Of a stretch of 49,511 bases of DNA, positions 1 through 8,630 are shown in pieces. This DNA is from Candidatus Lokiarchaeota archaeon. GTDB taxonomy: Archaea > Asgardarchaeota > Thorarchaeia > Thorarchaeales > Thorarchaeaceae. The notes under the pieces were generated by a model that did not search any database, was not told the origin of the DNA, and was given only the letters and a program-made list of their open reading frames with translations. Each line of letters starts with the position of its first letter. The first letter of the stretch is position 1. Where the stretch lies: positions 1 to 49,511 of the forward strand of contig WJIL01000052.1 in NCBI GenBank assembly GCA_014730275.1, read 5' to 3'. Made by a program: the position numbers and the translations under genes.

Positions 1-1246
1 AGAATGCTCGTGGTGCATCAGAATCACGAATCTTTCGGTTTTCGGAATATACAGCTTTCATAGAAAATGTGATGTCATTCAGGCTTAGCCCAAGATCTAA
101 AGTTGCTTTCCGAAGGGCATCAGGATGAATACCACGATGTTCTAAGGATTGGAGGCTCCAAGTCCGGGGATCCCTCCAACCAGTATACTCACCGCTCAGT
201 ATTTTTCGTCTGGCTCTACTTTTGCTCAATGTGGCATCTTTGAATTTTAGGCGGCCATAGTAGATCAATTCCGGTTCGGCCCACCCATAAATCCGCCAGA
301 TGTGTTGCTCGATTTTTCCTTCTTTCACCAAGTCCTTCCCACGGATAATGTGGGAGATGCCAAGCTCATGGTCATCTATGCCCCACGAGTACTCCAGCAT
401 CGGCCATACCCGATAACGATCTCCAACTCGGGGGTGTTCAGCTTCGGAGATTCGCAAAATAACGTGGTCTCTCATTGCAGGATCCGGATCATCCATGCCT
501 GTCTTGATACGGACGGCTGCTCCCTTCTCAGGGTAAGTTCCATCTAGCATTTTTTCCCATCGCGCTAGATTCTCATGAACCGACAAGTCTCGGCATGGAC
601 AAGGCCTGGACAATACCTTGTATTCATTCCTCCACAGCTCGGGGTCACAATCACAGACATAGGCTTCTTCCTTCTTGATTAAATCAACTGCGTATTCATA
701 GAAAATCTCCAGCCTGTCAGATTTGTAGACCGTTTCATCCCAATCAACACCCAGATATTCCAGCCCCTCGGGGATTAAATCATATGCTTCAGGCTCGACT
801 TTCTTCTCTTCGGAGCCAATAGTATCATCAAACACTAGGATGAGTTTGCCGCCATATCGTTTGACGTAGTAATCATTGAGAATGACCATTCGTGCATTTC
901 CAACATGAAGTGTTCCCGACGGAAACGGTGCGAGCCGCATGACAATATCATCCCATTTGTCAGCATTTGGCAGCTCAGGAGGTTCTTCTTCCTCGGGCTC
1001 TTCTTCTTCCTCCTCAATAAGCTCTGGAGCTAGTTCCATCAACTCACTCCGCTGAGCTTCAAGAGATTCCTTCTCGATTTCATGTACTAGGCGCTCAGTA
1101 ATTTCTTTTACTTCTCCTGCACGGGAACGAAGATCTGCTCTGGACCCAAGCAATGCAGACATCACAGACTTTACGCTTGGTTGACCATCGTATTTCACAG
1201 CGTTCTGCAGAACCAACTTGCGAATCTCAAGTTCAAGACCGTCCAT
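1..1246 (-). CDS. gltX: Glutamyl-tRNA synthetase, archaeal type, 3' end cut by window edge
   Basis: Charges tRNA-Glu (or also tRNA-Gln) with glutamate in the cytoplasm. The minus-strand frame opens at ATG 1246 and runs off the left edge, giving about 415 of the usual 550-570 residues. After an N-terminal helical region and a Glu-rich linker comes the class I HIGH-type signature in the form FPSGTLHVGNAR (plus-strand 880-940). Further on are the substrate-pocket segment around GIDDHELGISHIIRG, the KMSKS-equivalent TLSKSRARR, and the YTGWRDPRTWSL segment typical of archaeal/eukaryotic GluRS. The start is set by an in-frame stop at 1307-1309 and a GGTGAT-type ribosome site just before ATG 1246. 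It lies 65 bp downstream of the membrane-protein gene on the same strand. The C-terminal anticodon-binding beta-barrels are outside the window. Confidence 0.95.
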   Translation of the reverse strand, partial: MDGLELEIRKLVLQNAVKYDGQPSVKSVMSALLGSRADLRSRAGEVKEITERLVHEIEKESLEAQRSELMELAPELIEEEEEEPEEEEPPELPNADKWDDIVMRLAPFPSGTLHVGNARMVILNDYYVKRYGGKLILVFDDTIGSEEKKVEPEAYDLIPEGLEYLGVDWDETVYKSDRLEIFYEYAVDLIKKEEAYVCDCDPELWRNEYKVLSRPCPCRDLSVHENLARWEKMLDGTYPEKGAAVRIKTGMDDPDPAMRDHVILRISEAEHPRVGDRYRVWPMLEYSWGIDDHELGISHIIRGKDLVKEGKIEQHIWRIYGWAEPELIYYGRLKFKDATLSKSRARRKILSGEYTGWRDPRTWSLQSLEHRGIHPDALRKATLDLGLSLNDITFSMKAVYSENRKIRDSDAPRAF

Positions 1247-1311
1247 ATCACCAGCACCATACTTTCTTTCTTTGGACCTGCATATATGTTTCCGGTTACT
1301 GTTGGATTAGA

Positions 1312-2100
1312 CTATGGCGAAAATACTGGCAAGTTGAAGAAGTACAGGGCAAGAAGAACTCCTGCAACCAGAACAAGTAAGAAACCGTTACCCACAAGCC
1401 AATGTTTCGCCTTGGATTTGCTAACCTTTAGAGGACCCACCGCTTTCAAACCAACAGGAGCCTCATCATAAGGGCTAACTACCCTCCAGATGATTTCGAA
1501 TGGACTAGCATTACTTGGATAGATGTCTAGAAAAAGATGACTTGCATATCCGAGCAAGAAGAGTGCAGTAATATAATACTCAACTTCAGCTCCAATTCTG
1601 AATGTCTCAGCTGAAGCAATTTTCAATGCGACATTCGTGATGGTCGTCACGGTGATTAGGAGTGGGAGAATGGCAGAGTGAAAAACAACATTTCGGTGAC
1701 GAGAAATGCCAAGCAGTGGTATGTCAAAATCGGGCATTTCTGCACCCACAACCATGATTAGAGCTCCAATGAGGATAGAGATATTGCCCACGATTGGGAT
1801 AGCAGTTCGCCATTGATACACCAGAGAACCACCTAATGAGCCTATACCGAATGTAACAAATGATAGGGCAGAAATGGCACCAAGATTCCCGAATGAACGG
1901 CTGCTACTACCTCGATGCGGCGCTTTGTAGTAAAGAACTGGCACCGAAATAACGGTGAGGATTAGGCCGCCAGCAGCATAATAGATAAGCAAATCTCTAA
2001 GAACACCAAAGCTGGATTGCCAGACACTGAATGCGTGTATCAACGAGTAAAGTGAAACAAATAGGAAGAAAGCAAAGAGAATATGGGAAAATCGATTCAT
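1312..2100 (-). CDS. Multi-pass membrane protein with YdjM/DUF457-like Asp/His motifs
   Basis: A 262-residue protein with about seven hydrophobic segments. Between them lie PDFDIPLLGISRHRNVVFHS and later HLFLDIYP. This D-x-D, H-R-x3-H-S, H-L-x2-D pattern is characteristic of the YdjM/DUF457 family of membrane-bound putative metal-dependent hydrolases. I infer membership from the motif order only, since overall similarity cannot be measured here. In that family the Asp and His residues are thought to bind metal at the membrane face, but the substrate is unknown. It precedes gltX by 65 bp on the same strand and may be co-transcribed. A TATA-like GGATTTAATACC (about 2186-2197, minus) lies about 90 bp upstream of the ATG. 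Confidence 0.6.
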   Translation of the reverse strand: MNRFSHILFAFFLFVSLYSLIHAFSVWQSSFGVLRDLLIYYAAGGLILTVISVPVLYYKAPHRGSSSRSFGNLGAISALSFVTFGIGSLGGSLVYQWRTAIPIVGNISILIGALIMVVGAEMPDFDIPLLGISRHRNVVFHSAILPLLITVTTITNVALKIASAETFRIGAEVEYYITALFLLGYASHLFLDIYPSNASPFEIIWRVVSPYDEAPVGLKAVGPLKVSKSKAKHWLVGNGFLLVLVAGVLLALYFFNLPVFSP

Positions 2101-2603
2101 AGTTTATTCACCTTAGCAATGGAACATACTGTTTCAGAGTATCACAGGGTGTCTCATTGACTATGGGCAGATACTAGCTTGAGGGTATTAAATCCTAACG
2201 AGAGAGTAACAAAAGAAGAGCTATATGTCATAAATAGCCTGATCTCTGTGATTCAATGAAAACCTTTGTTCGGGGTCAAAAACAAGCTACTTGATTCTGT
2301 TCAGAATCTGGAGGACATTTCCGAAATTGTGTTGGATGTACCTACTTTTTTCGTTATAGGCTGTAACTTCTTTGAACATAGCATCTTTTCTGGCTTTCTC
2401 AAGGAACCTGCTTGATGTTATCTCTTTTCTCCCGAACATGGCGAACTATAGATGTCTGCGTTCAGATTCTGAAAAATGCCGACTAAATGTCATTCTAATC
2501 ATATGCTACAACCAAATATGGAAATATGAAAAAATAAACGAGTCATCATCACAGCAGGGTTAAACATTTATGTCAAAAGCACAATCGCGTCTTGGAGCTT
2601 CAA
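2101..2603. other. Intergenic region between divergent genes
   Basis: About 500 bp without a convincing gene. The only open frame of note on the plus strand (2372-2563, 63 codons) has low-complexity composition, no ribosome site and no recognisable motif, so I do not call it. The region holds a TATA-like element for the minus-strand membrane gene near 2186-2197 and one for the plus-strand operon at 2561-2570. I see no tRNA, no strong hairpin and no repeat. Confidence 0.6.
2561..2570 (+). promoter_or_regulatory. TATA-like promoter of the longin/GTPase operon
   Basis: TAAACATTTA lies about 27 bp before position 2592, which would place transcription start near 2592. This supports ATG 2604, with GGAG at 2594-2597 as ribosome site, rather than the upstream TTG at 2592 as the start of the first gene. 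Confidence 0.45.
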
Positions 2604-3725
2604 ATGCCTGAAGGAGTCTTTGTTGTCCGCTTGGATGATATGCGTGGTTTCCTTGTTGAGGAGAAACACCCCACCACGCTGAGATTGAGTGAAAAGCTTC
2701 TGAATGTAATCTTCTATGAACATGAGACAGGCAAGAAGGAGCAGATAAAATTCTTTGAATCAGAAGGAAAAAGAATTGGCTCCTTTACTCAAATAACCCA
2801 TCCAGCGTGGTTTGTCTGTTTTATCCTCAGTCCTGATGAAGAACCGGAGATAATACGTGATCAGCTTATAGGTATGGGGAGACTGATTACCGAACTAGCC
2901 ATCGAAACACCGGATAAGCTCGATTTGGGACAGATTCTCAAGGAAGGCAGTACACTTCCCAAACGATCACAGGAACAGCTTTTCACGGAGATATTTACCA
3001 CACCATCCACTGCACTACTACTTGAAAGACTAGAAGATGAAAATGAAGGCGGATTGGAGAAGGCTGCTTCGCTTTCCATTTGGTTGAAAAACCAGGTCAA
3101 GAGTGAAGATATGGATTTGCGCGAAATCGTTAAACCCCTGATGAAATCTGGAGCAGTAGAAGTGAAAATGGTTGGCAAGGCTTCAGAAATGGTATTTCTC
3201 ATCAAAGATGTATTTGCCTACAGAGCACCCCCAGTTCAAGCACTACTGAATGTTGAGAATCAGCAGATGAATTTCGCCGAAGAATACAGACAACAAGTCA
3301 AGGAATTCTTCTCCCCCGAGGGGGAGGGAGGCTATAATCCATCATTGCCAGTAACAGACCCGAATTCTCCCATTTTGGAAGATAGACAAAAAATTGCAGA
3401 GATTATGGATAACATCTTTCATTACAGGATTATTGAAGCACTTCGGGAGAAGCCATGTAATGTGGAAGAGATTGTCAGTGAAACTGCTTTGCCGAAGAGA
3501 ATCGTCAGGGATTCCTTGAGAGTATTACGTAACAATCATATAGCAATTAATATTGGAAAAGAAGGTACATGGGCACTGCTCTCAAATCCTAGGATTGATT
3601 GTTTTATGCCGGAATTTGTCCTTCCAGCTGTAGCAAAAAAAGTTAGAAGCAAGAAAGTAAAAAGACAAGCTGCACAGGAGTACTTGGAGTTACTTATACA
3701 ACAATGGGAGGGTGAAAACAGTTGA
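2604..3725 (+). CDS. Longin-like/winged-helix protein encoded with a small GTPase
   Basis: A 373-residue protein that I cannot place in a named family. Residues 1-100 alternate strands and helices in a pattern compatible with a longin or roadblock fold: VFVVRLDDMRGFLVEE, a helix, then WFVCFILSPDEEP and a long helix. The middle is acidic and helical. Residues about 270-330 (REKPCNVEEIVSETALPKRIVRDSLRVL, read in two parts, then WALLSNPR) look like a winged helix-turn-helix. ATG 2604 is chosen over TTG 2592 because GGAG at 2594-2597 is well spaced. Its stop overlaps the start of the next gene by 4 bp (TTGA), which implies translational coupling with the longin-GTPase and probably a physical partnership. 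Fold assignments are inference. Confidence 0.8.
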   Translation: MPEGVFVVRLDDMRGFLVEEKHPTTLRLSEKLLNVIFYEHETGKKEQIKFFESEGKRIGSFTQITHPAWFVCFILSPDEEPEIIRDQLIGMGRLITELAIETPDKLDLGQILKEGSTLPKRSQEQLFTEIFTTPSTALLLERLEDENEGGLEKAASLSIWLKNQVKSEDMDLREIVKPLMKSGAVEVKMVGKASEMVFLIKDVFAYRAPPVQALLNVENQQMNFAEEYRQQVKEFFSPEGEGGYNPSLPVTDPNSPILEDRQKIAEIMDNIFHYRIIEALREKPCNVEEIVSETALPKRIVRDSLRVLRNNHIAINIGKEGTWALLSNPRIDCFMPEFVLPAVAKKVRSKKVKRQAAQEYLELLIQQWEGENS

Positions 3726-4591
3726 TACGCGGAGTATACCTTCTTGGGCCCCATAACAGCTTGCTTCATTCTAAGGAATATGTGGAGCCGGCATCAAGAG
3801 AGGCTCTCATCGACTTCTTGCTGAATCTTACGGAGTTTCTTTCAACACAGGATTTGGGAGACCAAATCGAATTCATGAATCTAGCCACTTCACGACTCTA
3901 TTACTCAGTAAATGGAGACTACACCTTTCTTCTTGTCGCAGACAAGGCAGACGATATGGAGCAAATAACCGAGAAGATTCAGCAACTGGAAACCGTCTTC
4001 ATGGAGAAATTCGTGCCGGTATATGAAGCCGGAAAAGCAATTGAAGGACTTGACAATTTCATAGATAGTCTGGCTGTAACGATGGTAAAGGTAGCGATTC
4101 TTGGTTTTGCAGGGGTAGGGAAAACCACGACTTTGCATCTGCTACGCGGGGAAACATTACCGCTGAAACATGATCCCACAATTGGTGTTACCATCAAGAA
4201 GCTGCCATCAGAAGTTGAAAATGCCAACATAGTGTTGTGGGATCTTGCAGGTCAATCACGGTTCAAAATCCTATGGGGTAAGATGATTGCGAATGCTCAG
4301 GTTGTTGTTATTGTCACTGACAGCACCCTCGAAAATGTACTTAAAAGCAAGAAACTGGTTGGCCTTGTTAAAGAGAAAGTACCGAATGCGAAAATCATAG
4401 GTATCGCCAATAAGCAGGACCTTCCAACAGCATTAACGCCTGATAGAGTTGGTAAAATACTCGGTGTTAAAACCTATGAGCTAGTAGCAATCGACGTATC
4501 CTATCGGGATAGGCTTATTCAAATCATCCGGAGGGCCATTTTGGAAGGAAAAGCTGAAGATTCTGGTGACGGAAAGAAGGCTGACAATTAG
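3722..4591 (+). CDS. Longin-domain / Arf-like small GTPase fusion protein
   Basis: A 289-residue fusion. Residues 1-120 (starting MIRGVYLLGPHNSLLHSKEY, with a central YTFLLVADKADD strand) match the layout of a longin domain, the fold found in SNAREs, adaptins and the SRP-receptor alpha subunit. Residues 121-275 form an Arf/Rag-type GTPase: P-loop GFAGVGKT (128-135), switch-I DPTIGVT (151-157), switch-II WDLAGQ (173-178) and NKQD (230-233). All nucleotide-binding boxes are intact, so binding and hydrolysis are likely. The Gln of WDLAGQ corresponds to the Arf/Ras catalytic Gln. There is no C-terminal prenylation cysteine or N-terminal myristoylation site. Start is TTG 3722, preceded by a strong GGAGGGTGA site at about 3707-3714. 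Asgard genomes are known to be rich in such GTPases and in longin proteins. One polypeptide carrying both suggests an intramolecular regulator. Confidence 0.88.
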   Translation: MIRGVYLLGPHNSLLHSKEYVEPASREALIDFLLNLTEFLSTQDLGDQIEFMNLATSRLYYSVNGDYTFLLVADKADDMEQITEKIQQLETVFMEKFVPVYEAGKAIEGLDNFIDSLAVTMVKVAILGFAGVGKTTTLHLLRGETLPLKHDPTIGVTIKKLPSEVENANIVLWDLAGQSRFKILWGKMIANAQVVVIVTDSTLENVLKSKKLVGLVKEKVPNAKIIGIANKQDLPTALTPDRVGKILGVKTYELVAIDVSYRDRLIQIIRRAILEGKAEDSGDGKKADN

Positions 4592-4686
4592 ATAAGACAA
4601 GATTAGCAAGACACTAGCAAAAATAATAAGAACAGTAAGACACGAGAAAACAGTAGAGACACTATCAACTGAAGGTGGATTATCCT

Positions 4687-5343
4687 ATGGCGTTTGACAT
4701 TGATGAAATTATGCAGAAACTAAAGGCAATTGAGGGGTTTGCCAAGAATGTATCTGAGACAAAAAAGCTTGCAGATGATTTAGCAAAGAATTTTGCCAGC
4801 ATGAAAACAGCACTGACCAATACTATGAACGAGAGCTTCACAGAGATAGCTCAACAAATAGAGGAACTGCGCAAGAACATGGAGCGCATGGAGGAAATGG
4901 GAAGTGTTGAAGCTGCTACCTCATCGGCGGAACCCACACCTTCACCGACCCCGGAGCCAACTCCAAAACCACCTGAACCAGAACCAAAGGTTGAACCAGA
5001 GCCTGAACCAGAACCAAAGGTTGAACCCGAACCAACCCCTCAAGAGGTTGAAGAGGTATCTGAAGTCAAAAAAGAAGAGCCAGAGGCTCCTCCCAAAGAA
5101 CCGACCACTGAACCAGCTCCAAAACCACCTCAACCAGAACCAGAAGTTGAACCAGAATCAGAGGAAGAAAGCGGCGAACTCGATCTGCTCCTTCAAGAAC
5201 AAGATCAAGTCAAAGCAAAGCTCACAGATCTTCGATTTGATTATATGCGTGGATACATTCCAGAAGACGAATACAAGGAAAAGGAGAGCGAACTGGATAA
5301 CAAGCTAGAGGAATTGGATAAGAAAATAGCAGATCTGAAGTAG
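4687..5343 (+). CDS. Coiled-coil protein with Pro/Glu-repeat linker
   Basis: A 218-residue protein in three parts. An N-terminal amphipathic coiled coil (about 1-75) is followed by a linker of roughly 90 residues built from EPEPKVEPEP-type repeats, and then a C-terminal helical hairpin (about 160-218). The hairpin contains DYMRGYIPEDEYKEK, similar to the short SHOCT-like turn seen twice in the protein at 23247-23849. ATG 4687 is preferred to GTG 4675 because GGTGGAT at 4674-4680 is a well-placed ribosome site. The gene lies 95 bp after the longin-GTPase on the same strand, so it may belong to the same unit, perhaps as a scaffold. No catalytic motif or membrane segment is visible and the function is unknown. 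Confidence 0.8.
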   Translation: MAFDIDEIMQKLKAIEGFAKNVSETKKLADDLAKNFASMKTALTNTMNESFTEIAQQIEELRKNMERMEEMGSVEAATSSAEPTPSPTPEPTPKPPEPEPKVEPEPEPEPKVEPEPTPQEVEEVSEVKKEEPEAPPKEPTTEPAPKPPQPEPEVEPESEEESGELDLLLQEQDQVKAKLTDLRFDYMRGYIPEDEYKEKESELDNKLEELDKKIADLK

Positions 5344-5367
5344 ATATTCCCAAGAAAAACAAGCAAT

Positions 5368-5393
5368 GGAGAGCAGTTAGGGTGCTGCTCTCC
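5368..5393. terminator. Hairpin between convergent genes
   Basis: GGAGAGCAG (5368-5376) and CTGCTCTCC (5385-5393) form a perfect 9-bp stem with an 8-nt loop. It sits between the convergent stops at 5343 and 5438. There is no long T-run, so termination is likely but not certain. Confidence 0.6.
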
Positions 5394-5437
5394 CTATTCT
5401 CAGTTACTTCCTATCAACTTCTTTCGAGGCACTATGC

Positions 5438-6385
5438 TCATTTAAGAAGATCCTTTGCTTCCTTTATGATTCGCTTGGCACCATCAACGGTTATGCCTTC
5501 AACTTTCTGCGCCACTTCTTCTGATTCGGCATCAGCAAGCGCCTTCACTGAATCATAATGGGCAAGAATCAAGCGTTTTTCCAAGGTTGGGCCAATTCCC
5601 TTGATATCAGAAATCTCAGGTACTTCTTCTCCTTCGAGTTCCTGTATCATCTTCTTTGCTTCATAAACCATATCAGCCGCACCCTTTGAACCAACCCCAT
5701 CTACTTTGTCGGCCAATTCATCAGGATCAGCTTCGGATATCGCTCTTACATTATCAAAGCCAGCATTTGTCAGACTATCAGCGGTCTTGGGACCAATACC
5801 AGATATTTCAGTTACTTTCAGATCAGGTCTCTCGGGAGCCTTCTTCTCTTTCTTCTTTGGTTTGGCCTTCTTTTCTGGTTTCTTCTTGGGTTCTTCTTCA
5901 ACTTCTTCAACAGCTTCGGGTTTAGGTTTAGGCTTCTTCTTTGCTTTCTTCTCGCGTTCTTCACGCTTCTTTCGAGCAGCCCTACCCGGTTTCACTGGTA
6001 CATCTTCTGTTGCAACATCAATGGCTGATTCCATTTCGTCGTTCATCAATGGTACATTCTTGATAGTGCTTGCCACGACCTCAATTTGCGGACTCGGTTC
6101 TTGACCCTGCTTTTCCATCTCTTCAGGCGTAGTATAGACACTAACACCTCCTTCATGAATAAAGGGTACAATTTCTCCATCATCCGCATACTCCTTGAGC
6201 ATTTTCTTTGCAACACTCATGCGTATATTGAACTTAGATGCTAGATCGTACGGCGTCACGGATTTGGCATTGAGTACGTAACTCTTGATATCTGAAGCGG
6301 TGTCATCTTTGGGGATAGCATCTCTGACTACCCGCTCTTTCTTCGCAGTTGATCGGCCCCATTTCTTCTTACTAATTGTGAGCAC
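5438..6385 (-). CDS. rps25e: Ribosomal protein eS25 fused to two helix-hairpin-helix domains
   Basis: Residues 7-86 match small-subunit protein eS25: a basic KKKWGRSTAKKE start, then the winged-helix core with SVTPYDLASKFNIRMSVAKK and a GEIVPFIHEGGVSVYTT end. Archaeal eS25 is usually about 100 residues, but this protein has 315. After a Lys/Pro/Glu-rich linker (135-188) come two helix-hairpin-helix modules: ISGIGPKTADSL...GVGSKGAADMV (191-245) and IKGIGPTLEKRL...GITVDGAKRII (257-312). Each carries the GIGP hairpin that usually binds nucleic-acid backbones. The GTG start at 6385 is immediately preceded by AGGAGA with unusually short spacing, so the exact first codon is uncertain. A TATA-like TTTTTAAGAA at about 6461-6471 (minus) is present. 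The fusion suggests eS25 with an added RNA- or DNA-binding arm. Confidence 0.85.
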   Translation of the reverse strand: MLTISKKKWGRSTAKKERVVRDAIPKDDTASDIKSYVLNAKSVTPYDLASKFNIRMSVAKKMLKEYADDGEIVPFIHEGGVSVYTTPEEMEKQGQEPSPQIEVVASTIKNVPLMNDEMESAIDVATEDVPVKPGRAARKKREEREKKAKKKPKPKPEAVEEVEEEPKKKPEKKAKPKKKEKKAPERPDLKVTEISGIGPKTADSLTNAGFDNVRAISEADPDELADKVDGVGSKGAADMVYEAKKMIQELEGEEVPEISDIKGIGPTLEKRLILAHYDSVKALADAESEEVAQKVEGITVDGAKRIIKEAKDLLK

Positions 6386-6494
6386 TCTCCTAAGATATTT
6401 CTAGAGGCCCCAGTAGAATACTAGGTCCTCTCGTTGAGGTCATCGCGAACCGTCGTTTTCATTCTTAAAAACATGCGCATAAGGAAGAGACAAT

Positions 6495-7784
6495 CTAACA
6501 GGGTTCCTCCTCACGCTCTGAAACTATGAGCTTCTGTTTCACGGAAACATTCTTGCGTGGAGGGATGTTTCTATCTATGACACATCCAGGCGAAATCATG
6601 CTCTCTTCCCCAATCTTCACAGCTGGGTAAAGAGAGGCGTTAACACCAATTACCACGTTATCTCCAATGATGCCACCAATCTTGCTCAAAGGCACCTCAA
6701 TTTTCTCATCACCGTTTTCAAAGAAGAAAGGTTCTGAGCCAGGCCTCCAATTCCACAATTGAGCTCCCGCCTCTATGCAACTGTTGGTACCTACCATAGA
6801 GTCGGCCACATATGTCATTCTGCCAACATTGACCTTCTCGAAAATCATGGAGTTTCGAATTTCAACAGAATATCCGATGTGAACGTCATCACACAGACAA
6901 GAGTAGTCTCGTATCAAGGAATTGTTCCCAATGTGAACTCTCTTGCCAATATAGAGTGGACCTCTGAGTGTGGTACCAGGGCGGATAATTGCATTCTCAT
7001 CTATGTATACTGGGCCTTCAATGACCACGTTCTTTCCGACCTCGACAGATTCGGCGATGAAACTGCCTCGTCCCTTTAATTTTCGATCCATTACGATTCT
7101 GTTTGCTTTCAGGATGTCCCATGGCCAAGTGAATTCAGCCCATTCTTTCTCCCAGACAGTACTAACGATTCGTCTTTCGCTCTTAATCATCTCTCCAATG
7201 GCCTTCTCCATCGTTTCATGTTCTCTTAGCATATCGAAGATTTCACTTGTGAACACAGAAACACCCGCAACGGCATAGTTGCTAACGTATCGCTCAGGAC
7301 CACCTTTTTCGACCAGTTTTTCAACACGTCCATTCCGTCCCATTTTGACCGTGCCAAATTGTGCGGGATTCGATACCAGTGTCACTAACATCGTCACATC
7401 CGCATTCATGTTTTCGTGATTGTTGAGCGTTCGTGACACCATTTCATCTTCTACGAGAACATCTCCATTCACCAGCAGGAACTCGTCTTCATCCTCCAAT
7501 TCAGGAGCAGCCGTTAGCATTGCATGTTCTACACCTTTCTGTTCGTGTTGCAAAACATATCCAATCTGGACTTCTTGATCCCCGCCGTGTTGAAAATGAT
7601 CAACAATTTGTTCCCTGCCATGCCCAAGGACAATGATGATGTCCTTGATTCCATTAGCCTTGAGGCTATCAATGATATATTGCAACACAGGACGACCAGC
7701 AATCATCAGCATTGACTTAGATCTATTGGCGGTCAACGGCCTGAGTCTTTTTCCTCTCCCTGCTGTCAAGACAAGAGCCTTCAT
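6495..7784 (-). CDS. Bifunctional sugar-1-phosphate nucleotidylyltransferase/acetyltransferase (GlmU-like, archaeal)
   Basis: A 429-residue cytoplasmic enzyme. The N-terminal half is a nucleotidyltransferase that transfers NMP to a sugar-1-phosphate. It has the signature LTAGRGKRLRPLTANRSKSM at residues 6-25, with metal-binding GD in LLVNGDVL. The C-terminal half (about 250-425) is a left-handed beta-helix with hexapeptide repeats such as VIEGPVYIDENAIIRPG and IGDNVVIGVNASLYP. This is the architecture of archaeal GlmU/ST0452-type enzymes making UDP-GlcNAc or dTDP-sugars. Start ATG 7784 is chosen because the nucleotide-binding motif begins there and CGGTG lies just upstream. An upstream GTG/TTG extension would add 23 unrelated residues. 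It may supply UDP-GlcNAc to the epimerase at 31639. Confidence 0.92.
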   Translation of the reverse strand: MKALVLTAGRGKRLRPLTANRSKSMLMIAGRPVLQYIIDSLKANGIKDIIIVLGHGREQIVDHFQHGGDQEVQIGYVLQHEQKGVEHAMLTAAPELEDEDEFLLVNGDVLVEDEMVSRTLNNHENMNADVTMLVTLVSNPAQFGTVKMGRNGRVEKLVEKGGPERYVSNYAVAGVSVFTSEIFDMLREHETMEKAIGEMIKSERRIVSTVWEKEWAEFTWPWDILKANRIVMDRKLKGRGSFIAESVEVGKNVVIEGPVYIDENAIIRPGTTLRGPLYIGKRVHIGNNSLIRDYSCLCDDVHIGYSVEIRNSMIFEKVNVGRMTYVADSMVGTNSCIEAGAQLWNWRPGSEPFFFENGDEKIEVPLSKIGGIIGDNVVIGVNASLYPAVKIGEESMISPGCVIDRNIPPRKNVSVKQKLIVSEREEEPC

Positions 7785-7892
7785 CACCGACACGCATTCC
7801 CAGCTGTCCGCATAACCAATATAACCTTTCGCAACACCCGCGAAGAAGAACAAGTGATTTCAGCTAGTATGTGTTGCATGCCAAAGCACGCA

Positions 7893-8618
7893 TTAATCAT
7901 CAAGATGGAAATAGATTCGCTGTTTCTCTGAGCCCATGTTCTTGTTTTTGGTGATTCGTATCCCACCAATTTCCTTTGTATTTGCAACATGAGTACCAGC
8001 ACAGGAAGCAGCGTCGTAATCCCCTATGACAATAATGCGGAAAGTCTTCACGAAATCAGGTACCATTTCGATGTACCTTGTTTGATAACCCCGTGATTCT
8101 AAAAAGTCGACAGCTTCTTCGCGGGGCATAAAGCGCATCTCTACATCAATACCTTCTTCAACAACTGAATTGACAGCCTGCTCCGCGTCCCGCTTCATAT
8201 CATCATCGAAATCATCAATGGGCTGATAGTCAGCACGACCATGGTCTGGCTTAATCATACTGCCAGCAGTCTCAAGTCCGTAGTTCTTCTGGAGGTATCT
8301 AGACAGGATATGTTGGGCGGTATGAAATCGCATACAGCGATATCTTCGTTCCCAGTCAATGACACCGTGAACTTCAGCACCAACTTCAATGCCCTCCAAT
8401 AAATCAATCTTATGATAAACAGTCTGGCCTTTCTTAGTAGTCTGATCTACCCGAAACTCCTTGCCTCCAACCTCAAGTAATCCATGATCACCTACCTGCC
8501 CTCCACCGCGCGGATAAAAAGCAGTGCGATTGAGGACTACTGAATCATCCGTAACTTTCTCTACTTTTGCATCAAATGCCTTCACATAATTGTCCTTCAT
8601 ATGCAGCAATTCAGTCAT
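7893..8618 (-). CDS. alaX: AlaX-type alanyl-tRNA editing hydrolase
   Basis: A free-standing editing domain that hydrolyses Ser-tRNA-Ala or Gly-tRNA-Ala made by AlaRS. It is 241 residues, the size of the AlaX-M subgroup. The zinc site is complete: HTAQH (H99, H103) and CAGTH (C206, H210). The YPRGGGQVGD segment (35-44) marks the AlaX-M/L types, which carry the glycine-rich N-terminal domain. It starts 13 bp after the stop of the upstream one-TM protein gene (8631-9137) on the same strand and is probably co-transcribed with it. Confidence 0.93.
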   Translation of the reverse strand: MTELLHMKDNYVKAFDAKVEKVTDDSVVLNRTAFYPRGGGQVGDHGLLEVGGKEFRVDQTTKKGQTVYHKIDLLEGIEVGAEVHGVIDWERRYRCMRFHTAQHILSRYLQKNYGLETAGSMIKPDHGRADYQPIDDFDDDMKRDAEQAVNSVVEEGIDVEMRFMPREEAVDFLESRGYQTRYIEMVPDFVKTFRIIVIGDYDAASCAGTHVANTKEIGGIRITKNKNMGSEKQRIYFHLDD

Positions 8619-8630
8619 TGATAGTAGCCT

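Noticed and set aside
2372-2563. Open frame of 63 codons in the 2.1-2.6 kb spacer
   Set aside because: No ribosome site, no motif, and it ends beside the next gene's promoter.
5000-5170. Short GAACCAGAACCA-type tandem repeats considered as a CRISPR-like array
   Set aside because: The repeats are in frame, encode Pro/Glu, and have no unique spacers.
4904-5308. Alternative frame encoding a basic Pro/Asn/Gln-rich protein
   Set aside because: It is a shifted reading of the Pro/Glu repeats of the real gene at 4687-5343.
7784-7853. N-terminal extension of the GlmU-like enzyme
   Set aside because: The nucleotide-binding motif begins at ATG 7784 with a ribosome site; the upstream residues look unrelated.
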